Origin: Massilia violaceinigra
Lineage (GTDB): Bacteria; Pseudomonadota; Gammaproteobacteria; Burkholderiales; Burkholderiaceae_D
NCBI RefSeq assembly: GCF_002752675.1
Contig: NZ_CP024609.1
Coordinates: forward strand, 1-64,000
Direction of reading: 5' to 3'
DNA: 64,000 nucleotides
Shown here piece after piece: positions 1 through 8,766 of the stretch (positions are counted from its first letter, which is position 1; each line of letters opens with the position of its first letter). Below the pieces are notes generated by a model, which worked only from the letters and a program-made list of their open reading frames with translations, was not told the origin of the DNA and ran no database searches. A program made the translations under genes and the position numbers.

Positions 1-140
1 CATTGTTCGATGAAATGGGATCCGTGCGGCATGCGCTTCCGTATGGGGCCGGCCCGGCAGCCGTGTTGGAACTCTGGGTAGCGCGAGGCCAGGGTTGGGC
101 TCGCACCGGAAGGCCGCGCCGACGGTGGTCTTCGGGTCCC

Positions 141-168
141 ATTATACCCAAGCCAATAACACTCGACA
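141..168 (-). promoter_or_regulatory. Candidate promoter in the otherwise empty left edge
   Basis: Bases 1-284 hold no gene I can support. On the minus strand there is a perfect TATAAT at 146-141, with a poor -35 match (TGTCGA, 168-163) at 16-base spacing. It would fire leftward toward an ATG at 3-1, so a gene may begin at the window edge. The -10 match is the only real support. Confidence 0.3.
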
Positions 169-284
169 GCCATTGTGCCCCCGTTTTTCCTCAGCACCAG
201 GTGGCACTTCGCAAATCGGTCTCATCGCGGCATGAAATGCCATGCACGCAGCGTTCATGTTGACTCATTTGACATAATTTCCGA

Positions 285-962
285 TCAGCGAAAATTGTGT
301 AGGTAGCCTAGTGTAAATGCGCCAAGACGCCGGCGCTCATATTTTACGGAAGGTGCCCCGTCCCGATAGGGCCGTGGCAGCTGCAGCCAAGAATATTGCA
401 GCGCAATACTGTCGGTAGCGGACATGCGGTAAGTAAGGCCGGCCCGTAACTGCCAAGCGAAACCGCTTTTCGATGCAGGGCCGAAGCACGCGCACGTGTC
501 GCCCAGATTCAGTTGCGGTAGCTTGACGCGGCCCCAGCCTATCCCGCCGCCAACAAAGCTGTCCAGCGCGGTGCCGAGCCGGTCTGTCCGGTAGGCGTTG
601 GCGAATATGGCATCGTAGTGGCCGCTACCGTCTACTGCCTTGCTCAGCGGCTCAAGCGTCAGCCGCTGCACGCGAATGCGTCCGCGCTCGTACTCCAGCT
701 CATAGCGGCCGTGACCGGACTGGCGCCCCACCTGCATTCCACCATGCACACCCCGCTTCAGATCGGCCCGCCCGTCGATCGGCGTGCCGAATCCGAAATC
801 CACGCTGGCATTCCATTCCTGCAGCATGTTGGCACCGAGGTGCCCGCCCCAGTAATTCGCTGGCGCCTCGTCGACCGCAGCCAGCGCCGGTGCCAACACC
901 AAAGAGCTGGCCGCCAGCGCGGTAGCCAGGGTGATGTAACGTCCAGTGTCTCGTTTTGTCAT
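285..962 (-). CDS. Outer-membrane beta-barrel protein (opacity/OmpW-like size)
   Basis: This 225-residue protein starts with a basic n-region and a hydrophobic stretch ending in ALA (about residues 1-29), which looks like a Sec signal peptide. The remainder is rich in alternating polar and hydrophobic segments with Gly, Tyr and Arg (for example GGGIGWGRVKLPQLNL) and ends in YLHNFR. A terminal aromatic residue near the C-terminus of amphipathic strands is typical of small outer-membrane barrels. The start lies six bases after the stop of the Calx-beta gene (context TGA-GGTTTC-ATG), so the two are probably co-transcribed. The barrel may sit in the outer membrane near a surface-exposed partner. 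The family is assigned from overall character, not from a specific motif. Confidence 0.6.
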   Translation of the reverse strand: MTKRDTGRYITLATALAASSLVLAPALAAVDEAPANYWGGHLGANMLQEWNASVDFGFGTPIDGRADLKRGVHGGMQVGRQSGHGRYELEYERGRIRVQRLTLEPLSKAVDGSGHYDAIFANAYRTDRLGTALDSFVGGGIGWGRVKLPQLNLGDTCACFGPASKSGFAWQLRAGLTYRMSATDSIALQYSWLQLPRPYRDGAPSVKYERRRLGAFTLGYLHNFR

Positions 963-968
963 GAAACC

Positions 969-2798
969 TCATAGAGTGAAATGGGTGCCGTACACGGCGT
1001 TGAGATCGGCAGCTGTGGCGGCCGCGCCATGCGCCACCCCTACCAACTGCACCTGTTGCAGGTAATTCTGTTCAACGGCATCGACAAACCCAGCTGCCGT
1101 AGTGGCGCCGTACATCATGGCCAGTTTCTGCACCAGCAACTGTACGGACGCATTGTCCTGGTTGGCGATCAGGTAGCCTTCCGCATCGAACGCAAACGCA
1201 TGCTCGGTAGTCGCGCTAAACCTGGCGCCCCGGTCCGTGAATCCTTGTGCCACCAGGTTTAGCGTTGCCGCTTCGGCTGCAGTGGTCAGCTGTGTATTAC
1301 CATTGATATCTTGGTATAGGTGGAAATCGACGCCGTTTTTGCTACCCGCGGCGGCTGCATTGAACCCCGCTGCGCCCGTCACGGCATCGTAGCAGGCATA
1401 TGGCAGAGGCTGGCCGCTGGCTGCGTACGTGTAGTCCTGCGTGAACGGCTGAAAATACGTCGCCAGAGGCCGCCCACCCTTCGTGGCATCGATCTCGTCG
1501 AAGCGCACGCCCTCGAAGACGCTGCCGGGCAGCGCCGCCTTTTGCGCCGCCTCGATGGCATCGGCCGTGTAATAGCGATCGTCGCCGGCCAGCTTTATGC
1601 TGTACACCTGGCCGACGGGCCTCGTGTCAAACGCGAGCAGACCCGGGTCGACTATAGTCCCGTTGACAAGACCGTCCTCGTCGCCTTTGGCACCCTCTGT
1701 CAAGGTAAGTACGATACGATCGATGCGGCCGTCGCCGTTCACGTCAAGCAACGTAGCGCCATCGTCCCAGGTGCTCAGGTCTTGATCGTCCAAGAAGCTG
1801 TACCAGCTTTGCGTGACCTTATCGAATTTCTGGAAGTCGTTCGCCAGCGCGCCGAACTGTGCCAGCTCGATGACAACCCGCGTTTGCAAGCCGGCTTGAA
1901 CGGCGTCCCCATCTGGCAGGCTGTTTACGCCTTCTTCCGCCGTCACGGAGAAGTTGAAGACAGGAGAGACGGCCCGGAAGTTTGCCGCCAGCGGCGCCGG
2001 TTGCGCCGTGATGCTGAGATCCTTTAGTTGCGCTCCGGGCGTCAGCGCGACGACGCCGTTGGTCGTTCCGACCGAACCGGACAGGATGGCACCGAACGAC
2101 GACGCGGCTGCGTCCTTGCCCAGGGCAAAGTCGGCTAATGACTTCAGAGGCATCTGCGCGACGGAATTCTGTTGCCAGTCCAGCACACCGTCGCGGTTGT
2201 AGTCACCGCCGTTAGCAGCGAGCTCAATCGACGGCATCACCCCATCGAGATCCGTGACGATCTTGACTGACACCGGTGCAGAACCGAGCACTTTGCCATT
2301 CGCGTCCAGCACCTGTGCTGTGAACGTGTAGACGCCGTCGTCCAACTGACCTGGCCCCACGTTGATCTTGCCGCTGCTAATGGCGTCGGCGGTAACGGCG
2401 GTCGTGCCGATCACGGTGCCGGAGGGCGCCAGCAGACGCACGCTGCCGCCAACCGTCAGCAGGGTTCCGGCAGATACGGTGAATTCCGGTGCAAGCACGC
2501 TGGTAACGGAATCGGTGTTGCTGGACCCATTGTCGGACGTAGGGTCGAGCGACGTGTCCAGCACGGGTAGTGCCGGCGGCGTGGGTGTTGGTGTTGGCGT
2601 GGGTGTTGGTGTTGGTGTTGGCGTGGGGTGTTGGTGTTGGCGTGGGTGTTGGCGTGGGTGTTGGCGTGGTGTTGGGTGTTGGGTGGGTGTTGGTGTTGGG
2701 TGTTGGCGTGGGTGTTGGTGTTGGCGTGGGTGGGGTCGGCGTCGGCGTGACGTCGTTGTCTTCGATGGTCCCCGCAGCCGTGATGCCACCGACGGCAA
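969..2798 (-). CDS. C-terminal part of a large Calx-beta surface protein, out of frame with its N-terminal part
   Basis: Only the part from about 2590 down to 969 looks protein-like; above that the frame reads as Arg/His/Gln-rich shadow through the repeat tract. The protein-like part (about 530 residues) begins with PALPVLDTSLDPTSDNGSSN and contains two Asp-rich calcium-type loops, YNRDGVLDWQQ and DVNGDGRIDRI, like dockerin or EF-hand repeats. It ends in a predicted helical tail, GVAHGAAATAADLNAVYG. The N-terminal Calx-beta half (2377-5412) is in another frame and the two meet within the Pro-Thr repeat at 2579-2746. I infer one original protein of about 1470 residues. The break may be phase variation, a decayed gene or a sequencing indel in the repeat. 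Confidence 0.65.
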   Translation of the reverse strand: MPSVASRLRGPSKTTTSRRRRPHPRQHQHPRQHPTPTPTQHPTPRQHPRQHPRQHQHPTPTPTPTPTPTPTPTPPALPVLDTSLDPTSDNGSSNTDSVTSVLAPEFTVSAGTLLTVGGSVRLLAPSGTVIGTTAVTADAISSGKINVGPGQLDDGVYTFTAQVLDANGKVLGSAPVSVKIVTDLDGVMPSIELAANGGDYNRDGVLDWQQNSVAQMPLKSLADFALGKDAAASSFGAILSGSVGTTNGVVALTPGAQLKDLSITAQPAPLAANFRAVSPVFNFSVTAEEGVNSLPDGDAVQAGLQTRVVIELAQFGALANDFQKFDKVTQSWYSFLDDQDLSTWDDGATLLDVNGDGRIDRIVLTLTEGAKGDEDGLVNGTIVDPGLLAFDTRPVGQVYSIKLAGDDRYYTADAIEAAQKAALPGSVFEGVRFDEIDATKGGRPLATYFQPFTQDYTYAASGQPLPYACYDAVTGAAGFNAAAAGSKNGVDFHLYQDINGNTQLTTAAEAATLNLVAQGFTDRGARFSATTEHAFAFDAEGYLIANQDNASVQLLVQKLAMMYGATTAAGFVDAVEQNYLQQVQLVGVAHGAAATAADLNAVYGTHFTL

Positions 2799-5412
2799 GT
2801 ACGAGGCTCTCGGCCTGCTCGACTAGCACGTCGTCCACAGTGGCGACGGTGATCGTAAACACCGCCACTCCAGCCGGCACGATGATCATGTGAGTGGTTG
2901 GATCACCGTTTTTCCATGTTACGCCCGCGCTGAACCCAAAGGCGCCCAGATCGGCCGCGCTGCCGGTGCCTGCAGCGGCCAATCCGAATTCCGTCGGTAC
3001 AAGGCTCGTGCTGTTCAGCGCAACGGTATACACCAGCGCGTTGCCCTCGACGACGGTTCGGTCGGCCGGGTCGGCGCCTTGGTGGGCTGCATCCTCGGCG
3101 CTGACGCTAGCGACCGCCAGCGCGTCATTGTCCGTGATCGTACCGGTGGCCATCACGCCGCCGACTGTCAGCACCAGAGTTTCCGCCGGCTCGAGGACGC
3201 TGTCGTCTATGGTGGAGGCCGTAATTGTGAAGCCAGCCACGTTGGCCGGTACGACGACGGTGCCGGTATCAGGGTCGCCGTTCTTCCACGCCACGCCGTT
3301 GCTGAATACGAAATTGCCCAGGTCGCCCGGTGCGGCTGTACCGCCAACCGACAGCGCGTGCTCGACGACTGCTGGGCTGGCACCATTTAGGGTTACCGTG
3401 TAGACGAGCGCCACACCTTCGACGACTGCGCTGTCAATCGGCTGCTGGCCCGAGTGGCCGCTGTCCTCGGCGACGACGGTCGTCACGCTCGGACTGTCGC
3501 TGTCCGTGATAGTGCCACTGGCGCCGACGCCGCCCACCGTCAGCGTGACGCTTTCCGCACTTTCGATTATTACGTCGTCCACGGTCGGTACGGTTATTGT
3601 AAAGCCGGCCACGTTGGCCGGCACGATCACTGTGCCGGTACCCGGATCGCTGTTCTTCCACCCGACGCCGTCGCTAAATACAAAGGTGTTTAGGTCGGCT
3701 GGCGCGGCCGTGCCGCCAACTGACAGTGCGTGCTCGGTGGGTGTCGAGCTGACCCCGTTCAGCGCTACCGTGTAGACTAGGGCCACACCTTCAACAACCG
3801 TATTGTCTACCGGCTGCTGGCCTAAGTGGCCACTGTCCTCGGCGATGACGGTCGTCACGCTCTGGCTGTCGTTGTCCGTGATGGTCCCGGTGGCGCTGAC
3901 GCTGCCCACCGTCAATATAACCGTTTCCGTGTCTTCGATGACGGTATCGTTATTGGTTGTCAGCAGCGCCTGGAAGTCGACCACGCCGGCGGGAACCACG
4001 ACGATGCCACTGTTGGCGTCCCCATTCTTCCAGGCGACCCCATTGCTAAAGGTGAGCATCGCTAGGTCGCTGCCGGTGGCCGTGCCGCCAAAGGTTAGCG
4101 CATATTCGCTCGAGACAGGGCTAACGCCGTAGAGAGTGACGGTAAAGCGCAGCGCAGCGCCCTCTGCCACGCTGCTGTCGATGGGATTGGCCCCGATGTT
4201 GAGCGCATCCTCGGCGATTACGGTGGTGACGCTCTGGCTGTCGTTGTCGGTGATCGTCCCCGTCGCGTTGATGCCGCCGACCGTCAGCAAGAGCGTTTCG
4301 GCGTTTTCGATGTCGCTGTCGTCGACCGTGGTGATCGTGATCTTGAAGCTGCCGACGTTGTTCGGTACGACGACGATGCCGCTGCCTGGACTACCGTTCT
4401 TCCAGGTAACGCCGTCGCTGAACAGCAACGTGCCATACTCGGCCGGCAGCGCAGTCCCACCGGTCGCCAACGTAAATTCACCGCCGCCTGTGCGGCTCAT
4501 GACGACGGTAAAGACTAGCGAACCGCCTTCGATAACGGTGCTGTCGACGGGGTTGGAGCCTAGCGCCCCAGCGTCCTCGGCCACCACGGTGCCGACATAG
4601 GGCGCGGCGTCGTTGTCGTTGATCGTGACGACTCCCGTGTTGCCTGTGATGGCAGCGAACGTGCTGTCGGTAAGCACGACTACGGCCGTGCGCGCGCCGT
4701 CCACGGCGTTGTTGTCAAGGATCGGCACTTGGATTGTCTTGCTTGTTTCGCCAGGCTGGAATGTCAGCGAGCCATTAACGGCCGTATAGTCTGTTCCAGC
4801 GCTAGCGGTGCCGTTTTGTGTCGCGTATTTAACAGTGACAGTATCAGCGGTGATCGTGTCCAGCGTGATCGTTACACTTGCGGTGCCGGCCGCTTCGTTG
4901 ACGACAGCATCCCCTATCACCAAATGTGGCTGGTTGTTTAGGTACGTGTTCAGCGAGTCTAGCAGGCCGTTGGTGGCCGCATTGCCGTTAACCTTGCCGT
5001 CATTGCCAATGACCAACGCCTGGCCATTGAAGGTCAAGCCTATATAGCTGTGGGGATCGTTGTTTGCCCCCGTCCACGGGTCTACCGTTACAGTACCTCC
5101 GCCAGTTTTCGCCAGTGTATGCGACGCGCCAGTGGAATAAAACACGACGGTCGACACAGCGCCGCTGGGCGCGCGCCAATTGATGACACCATCAATGCGA
5201 TGCTCTACGCCTAGCGAATCCGTAACAATGATGGTACCGGAGTAGTCGTTACCTTGGCTACCGCCGAACTGGCCATTATTTGTCGCCTGCTGGAACTGCA
5301 CATTAGACCAGCCGAGCGACGTCAGATACGATGTCGAAGACGACTCATTGCTCTTGGATGCATCGCCAAAAAATCCATTGGCGAATGAAACGGAAACGGT
5401 AGTCACTGCCAC
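2377..5412 (-). CDS. N-terminal part of a Calx-beta repeat surface or secreted protein
   Basis: The start is GTG at 5412, with GAGGT seven bases upstream. There is no Sec signal; the opening (MAVTTVSVSFANGFFG) and the roughly 100-residue head domain resemble N-termini of very large exported proteins in Massilia-like bacteria, so type I secretion is possible. One classical Calx-beta domain follows (TVKYATQNGTASAGTDYTAV), then five repeats of 124 residues, each with a VVxEG motif, an F-S-x-GV-x-WKNG motif and a final GTITDND calcium-binding edge. Calx-beta domains bind calcium and are common in adhesins. After GTIEDNDVTPTP the frame enters the Pro-Thr tract and then becomes an Arg/His-rich shadow, so the last 110 or so residues are not real. 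Confidence 0.75.
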   Translation of the reverse strand: MAVTTVSVSFANGFFGDASKSNESSSTSYLTSLGWSNVQFQQATNNGQFGGSQGNDYSGTIIVTDSLGVEHRIDGVINWRAPSGAVSTVVFYSTGASHTLAKTGGGTVTVDPWTGANNDPHSYIGLTFNGQALVIGNDGKVNGNAATNGLLDSLNTYLNNQPHLVIGDAVVNEAAGTASVTITLDTITADTVTVKYATQNGTASAGTDYTAVNGSLTFQPGETSKTIQVPILDNNAVDGARTAVVVLTDSTFAAITGNTGVVTINDNDAAPYVGTVVAEDAGALGSNPVDSTVIEGGSLVFTVVMSRTGGGEFTLATGGTALPAEYGTLLFSDGVTWKNGSPGSGIVVVPNNVGSFKITITTVDDSDIENAETLLLTVGGINATGTITDNDSQSVTTVIAEDALNIGANPIDSSVAEGAALRFTVTLYGVSPVSSEYALTFGGTATGSDLAMLTFSNGVAWKNGDANSGIVVVPAGVVDFQALLTTNNDTVIEDTETVILTVGSVSATGTITDNDSQSVTTVIAEDSGHLGQQPVDNTVVEGVALVYTVALNGVSSTPTEHALSVGGTAAPADLNTFVFSDGVGWKNSDPGTGTVIVPANVAGFTITVPTVDDVIIESAESVTLTVGGVGASGTITDSDSPSVTTVVAEDSGHSGQQPIDSAVVEGVALVYTVTLNGASPAVVEHALSVGGTAAPGDLGNFVFSNGVAWKNGDPDTGTVVVPANVAGFTITASTIDDSVLEPAETLVLTVGGVMATGTITDNDALAVASVSAEDAAHQGADPADRTVVEGNALVYTVALNSTSLVPTEFGLAAAGTGSAADLGAFGFSAGVTWKNGDPTTHMIIVPAGVAVFTITVATVDDVLVEQAESLVLAVGGITAAGTIEDNDVTPTPTPPTPTPTPTPTPNTNTHPTPNTTPTPTPTPTPTPTPHANTNTNTHANTNTHAAGTTRAGHVARPYVRQWVQQHRFRYQRACTGIHRICRNPADGWRQRASAGALRHRDRHDRRYRRRH
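2579..2746 (-). repeat. Imperfect 6-bp/12-bp repeat encoding a Pro-Thr hinge, with frame-breaking indels
   Basis: On the plus strand the tract is built from GTGTTG, GCGTGG and GGTGTT units, coding (Pro-Thr)n on the minus strand. Most units are 6 bp, but several junctions are one base long or short (for example GCGTGGGGTG, GCGTGGTGTT and TTGGGTGTTGGGTGGG). The net effect is that the upstream and downstream coding frames do not match. Such a tract is prone to slippage, and it is also a common place for long-read indel errors. Confidence 0.8.
2750..4610 (-). repeat. Five tandem 372-bp Calx-beta coding repeats
   Basis: Corresponding positions recur every 372 bases: the segment coding SQSVTT or its equivalent lies at about 4223, 3851, 3479 and 3107. 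The repeats have diverged in sequence but keep exact codon length (124 residues). The spacing argues for domain duplication in a functional gene. Confidence 0.8.
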
Positions 5413-5865
5413 GAGGCACCTCGCAAAAAGGATGATTCAATCGTGCAAGGGTCCAACAGCGGAGCAGCACGAGAAAGAACGAATAGAGCGAATAGAGCGA
5501 ATAAGGCGCACAACGCGAAAGTGGGAGGAGTTGGGCGGTTTTTTGAGCATACCTTGAGTCCTCGTCTTGGGCAAAGCAAACTCATAGTGACCTGTAGACT
5601 CTTTTAGTGGAGTACAAAAGTACGTTGTTACAACGCGACATTGGCCTGCTACCTATGAAAATGTTCGCAGCAGTCTAAGCGTGTTGCCGGAATGCTTATG
5701 AATATCCGGTATGCAACGAATTGTGCGCAAAATAGACATGGCGAAACTTGCGTGAAACGCCGTAAAATTCGCTCCAATTCGATAGTCTGAAAAACTGACT
5801 CTTGCGAAAAGGGCCTTTAACACGGGCACTTTCAAGGGGATGTCGTCGGATCGTCTCGCCGTCGG
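5413..5865. other. Non-coding stretch between the Calx-beta gene and the phage module
   Basis: I see no gene here. At 5478-5503 the 9-mer GAATAGAGC occurs as GAATAGAGC-GAATAGAGC-GAATAAGGC just upstream (minus strand) of the Calx-beta start; it could be a regulator site or simple repeat. The rest (5590-5865) is AT-richer than its surroundings and probably contains the host-phage junction. No att repeat could be identified by eye. Confidence 0.4.
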
Positions 5866-5907
5866 GCGGGCATGACGCACCTGGCGACTCGCTGGCGTCG
5901 TGCCCGC
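5866..5907. repeat. 13-bp imperfect inverted repeat at the left edge of the phage module
   Basis: GCGGGCATGACGC (5866-5878) pairs with GCGTCGTGCCCGC (5895-5907) with one G-T wobble and a 16-base loop. No T-run follows, so it is not an ordinary terminator. It sits just left of the two terminators that precede the first late gene. Confidence 0.5.
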
Positions 5908-5967
5908 CACGGGGCACGCCACCGTCCAGATAGGGCGGGGCCTGCCACCGGGCACCAAGCAGAATGA

Positions 5968-6001
5968 AGCCAGCGCGACGCCCGTCCCGCTGGCTTTTTT
6001 C
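5968..6001 (+). terminator. Rho-independent terminator 1 upstream of the late genes
   Basis: AGCCAGCG (5968-5975) pairs with CGCTGGCT (5988-5995), followed by TTTTTT. It would stop plus-strand transcription entering from the left. Confidence 0.75.
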
Positions 6002-6049
6002 ATGTCCGAAGCAATCTCCCTTCCACCGTTGCCTGAGCAGTCAGGCACC

Positions 6050-6087
6050 AGCCCCGGCGCAGCAATGCGTGCGGGGCTTCTTTTTTG
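6050..6087 (+). terminator. Rho-independent terminator 2 upstream of the late genes
   Basis: AGCCCCG (6050-6056) pairs with CGGGGCT (6072-6078), with an inner CGCA/TGCG pairing, then TCTTTTTT. It ends just before the first small gene and repeats the insulation given by terminator 1. Confidence 0.75.
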
Positions 6088-6097
6088 GGCGTCCGTG

Positions 6098-6310
6098 ATG
6101 GCACGAGTAACCCCCGTCAAGCAGGACCCAGTGGCCGAGCAGGCCCAGCCAACGATCTACCAGGCGCGCAATGCCGCCGCGCCCTGGCTGCGCGCCCAAG
6201 TTCCGGAGGACGACTTCGAGGACGTCGAGTTCGCCCGCAGCTGGGCCTTGGGACATGACGGCGTCGACTCCATCGGCACCCTGCAGGGCAAATACCAGAA
6301 AGCGCGTTGA
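6098..6310 (+). CDS. Small phage protein upstream of the terminase small subunit
   Basis: This 70-residue, acidic protein has no family I recognise. I start it at ATG 6098 because the longer in-frame reading upstream crosses both terminators and cannot be translated from one message. It reads ARNAAAPWLRAQVPEDDFED, then EFARSWALGHDGVDSIGTLQ. Its stop TGA at 6308-6310 overlaps a TTG start option of the terminase small subunit, so the two are translationally linked. The position suggests a role in packaging or in late expression, but nothing in the sequence shows which. Confidence 0.5.
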   Translation: MARVTPVKQDPVAEQAQPTIYQARNAAAPWLRAQVPEDDFEDVEFARSWALGHDGVDSIGTLQGKYQKAR

Positions 6311-6315
6311 TCACC

Positions 6316-6939
6316 ATGGCGAACGAAAAGAAGGTCATCGACTGGGATCTGGTCGAAAAGGATTGGCGCGCCGGCATCAAGACCAAGCAACAAATGGCCG
6401 TCGAGCACGGCCTCTCGCGCGCGGCCATGGACAAGCGCTTCGGCAAGATGAACATCAGCCGGCACCTGGGCGTCAAGATCCGCGCGAAGGCGACGTCGCT
6501 TGTCGAGCAATCTGTCGTGCCGGCCACCGCCGAGCCGCTGTCGCCAGCGCGCGAGCGCGAGATCGTGGAGGTCAACGCGGCGATGCAGTCGCAGATCATC
6601 CTGTCGCACCGCTCGGATATCCAGCGCGCCCGGCGCCTGTCGATGCAGCTGCTCGAAGAACTGGAGGTGCAAACGGACCACGCGGACCTGTTCCGCGACC
6701 TGGCCGCAATGCTGTGCGCACCGGACGAGAAGGGCGTCAACAAGCGCCTTGAGCTGTTCGAGAAGGTCATGTCCCTCAATTCCCGCGCCGGCACCATGAA
6801 GACGCTGGCCGACGCCTTGCGCAATCTCATCGCCATGGAACGCCAGGCGTTCGGGCTGGACGACAAGAAGGAAGACGAGATCGGCAGCGGCGTCGAGGAC
6901 GTCATCAAGCGCGTGATGGCGAAAAATGGCGGCGCCTAG
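6316..6939 (+). CDS. terS: Terminase small subunit
   Basis: Small subunits recognise phage DNA and load the large-subunit motor. This 207-residue protein opens with a helix-turn-helix-like region (about residues 10-45, DWRAGIKTKQQMAVEHGLSR) followed by long charged helices, as in terminase small subunits. It overlaps the large subunit by 14 bases, the usual arrangement. TTG at 6307 is an alternative start three codons earlier; ATG 6316 is preferred. The function is inferred from fold character and from the gene order. Confidence 0.75.
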   Translation: MANEKKVIDWDLVEKDWRAGIKTKQQMAVEHGLSRAAMDKRFGKMNISRHLGVKIRAKATSLVEQSVVPATAEPLSPAREREIVEVNAAMQSQIILSHRSDIQRARRLSMQLLEELEVQTDHADLFRDLAAMLCAPDEKGVNKRLELFEKVMSLNSRAGTMKTLADALRNLIAMERQAFGLDDKKEDEIGSGVEDVIKRVMAKNGGA

Positions 6940-8458
6940 CCAAGCCGATATCGAAGCCACCATCGAAGCGCTGCGCGACGATATCGAGCTGCACTGCGAA
7001 ACGTGCATGTACGTGCTGGACAAGGGCGGCAAGAAGGTTCTGCTCAAGTTCAATCGGGCGCAGCGCTACATCCATGCGCGCATCGAGGAACAGCGCAAGA
7101 AAATCGGCAAGGTCCGTGCGATCATCCTGAAAGGCCGGCAGCAGGGGGCTTCGACATACATTGGCGCGCGCTTCTACTGTATCTCGTCTATCAACTTCGG
7201 CCGATCCGCCTTCATCGTGGCACACGAGCAGAAGGCGACGGACAATCTGTTCAAGATGGTCAAGCGCTATCACGGGCACAACCCGTTCGCCCCCTCGACT
7301 AGCGCGACGAACTCGAAGGAGCTGGTCTTCGACAAGCTCGACGGCGGCTACAAGCTGGCAACCGCCGGCACCGCCGACGTCGGCCGGGGCAACACCGCCC
7401 AGGTAGCCCACCTCTCCGAATTCGCGTTCTGGAAAAACGCGCAGATGCACATGGCCGGGCTGGGCAACACGATTGCCGATCTGGACGACACCGAGATCAT
7501 CATTGAATCGACCGCCAACGGCACCGGCGGCGGTTTCCACAGCATGTGGCAGGACGCCGAGGCGGGGATCGGCGAGTACATCGCCATCTTCGTGCCGTGG
7601 TTCTGGCAGGACGAATACCGCGCGACAGTGCCGGAAAATTTCATCGTCACGGCCGACGATCAGAAGTACATGGACGCCTACCGGCTGGACATGGAACAGA
7701 TGGCGTGGCGCCAGAACAAGGTGATCACCTATGGCCGGGGCTTCGAGTGGCTTTTCGATCAGGAGTACCCGGCTACCGCCGCACTCGCGTTCCGCTCGGC
7801 CACGACCGACCCGCTTATCAGCCCGACGAGCGTCATGGCCGCCGTCAACAGCACCTACCGCGAACGCACCGGCGCCTTCGTGATCGGCTGCGACCCGGCG
7901 GAATACGGACCGGACAGGACGGCGATCGCCTTCCGTCACGGCCGCACCATCTTCCGGATCGAGTACCACGAGAAGAAGGGGCCGATGGAAGTGGCCGGCA
8001 TCCTGGCCGGCTATTACCGCGACTTGCAGCCCGACGCCATTTTCGTGGACAAGATCGGGATCGGCTCGGGGATCGTGGACCGGCTCAAGGAGCTGGGCGT
8101 GCCCGTCATCGGCGTGAACTCTGCTGCAAGGGCCGATGACCCGGAGCTGTACGCCAACAAGCGCGCGGAAATCTGGTACCGCTTCAAGGAATGGATCGAG
8201 GACGGCCCAAACCGGCTACCGAACGACGCCGCCATGATCGCCGACATTTCAGCGCCGAGCTACAAGACGTCCTCCAACGGCGCGCGCCTGATCGAGGCCA
8301 AGGAGGACATGAAGAAGCGGCAGATGCGCTCACCAGACGGTGCCGATGCCATTGCGATGACGTTTGCTGAAGCGGTCGTGCCGCGCGCACTACGCGACGA
8401 TTCGGGCCATCGAAGTGTGCATCCGCAACAGCGAGCAGCATCGCGTGCAGGATATTGA
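6926..8458 (+). CDS. terL: Terminase large subunit (packaging ATPase and nuclease)
   Basis: This 510-residue protein would cut concatemeric phage DNA and pump it into the prohead. A Walker-A-like loop, KGRQQGAST, lies near residue 69 and a Walker-B-like segment, VAHLSEFAFW, at 160-169. The RNase-H-like nuclease part begins near residue 318 with VIGCDPAEYG and continues with FVDKIGIGSG and a late DGADAIAM. The last 25 or so residues (after MTFAEAVVPRA) look unlike a terminase tail and border a low-GC small gene, so the C-terminus may have been altered by that insertion. It overlaps the small subunit and precedes the portal gene. Confidence 0.9.
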   Translation: MAAPSQADIEATIEALRDDIELHCETCMYVLDKGGKKVLLKFNRAQRYIHARIEEQRKKIGKVRAIILKGRQQGASTYIGARFYCISSINFGRSAFIVAHEQKATDNLFKMVKRYHGHNPFAPSTSATNSKELVFDKLDGGYKLATAGTADVGRGNTAQVAHLSEFAFWKNAQMHMAGLGNTIADLDDTEIIIESTANGTGGGFHSMWQDAEAGIGEYIAIFVPWFWQDEYRATVPENFIVTADDQKYMDAYRLDMEQMAWRQNKVITYGRGFEWLFDQEYPATAALAFRSATTDPLISPTSVMAAVNSTYRERTGAFVIGCDPAEYGPDRTAIAFRHGRTIFRIEYHEKKGPMEVAGILAGYYRDLQPDAIFVDKIGIGSGIVDRLKELGVPVIGVNSAARADDPELYANKRAEIWYRFKEWIEDGPNRLPNDAAMIADISAPSYKTSSNGARLIEAKEDMKKRQMRSPDGADAIAMTFAEAVVPRALRDDSGHRSVHPQQRAASRAGY

Positions 8459-8559
8459 AGTCGAAATTACAATGCTTGTAGGACCAGTGATAAAATTCCA
8501 CCTCGCTGCGTTAGACTTCAGGCGTCGTCTGGTGACGCTCTACTACCTTGGAACGATAA

Positions 8560-8766
8560 ATGACAACAAATCGACGCACAGATGACTCCACAAGTGCGGT
8601 AATTACCGAAGCATTTCGGTTGCTGCGCAATTTAGGATTTGAACCTGCGTTTTTAATGCTGCGCGCGCGCGGGGTTGATCCTCAGTTAGCCCGGGATTTA
8701 CTTGACATGCGTTTCGAACGTCGGCTAGAAAGGAGCGCTATTGGCCCGGTGGAACCTACTACCTAA
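8560..8766 (+). CDS. Small moron-like gene between terminase and portal
   Basis: The 68-residue product is not a family I recognise. It has a central helical, hydrophobic stretch (AFRLLRNLGFEPAFLMLRAR) and a charged end. GGAACG precedes the ATG. The gene and its flanks (8459-8880) are clearly lower in GC than the terminase and portal genes, and a terminator follows at 8877-8901. A TTACAA and a TAAAAT at 18-base spacing upstream could be a weak promoter. A separate expression unit inserted between two conserved late genes is the typical form of a phage moron. Confidence 0.5.
   Translation: MTTNRRTDDSTSAVITEAFRLLRNLGFEPAFLMLRARGVDPQLARDLLDMRFERRLERSAIGPVEPTT

Noticed and set aside
3..263. 86-codon plus-strand frame at the left edge
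   Set aside because: Trp/Arg/Pro/Cys-rich with no ribosome site or protein-like pattern, and opposite a possible minus-strand promoter.
2750..4610. Regularly spaced repeats that might suggest a CRISPR or satellite array
   Set aside because: The period is 372 bp and the units are coding Calx-beta domains.
5600..5900. Possible attL of the prophage, compared with 48.8-49.6 kb
   Set aside because: No shared direct repeat could be found by eye; it needs a computed comparison.
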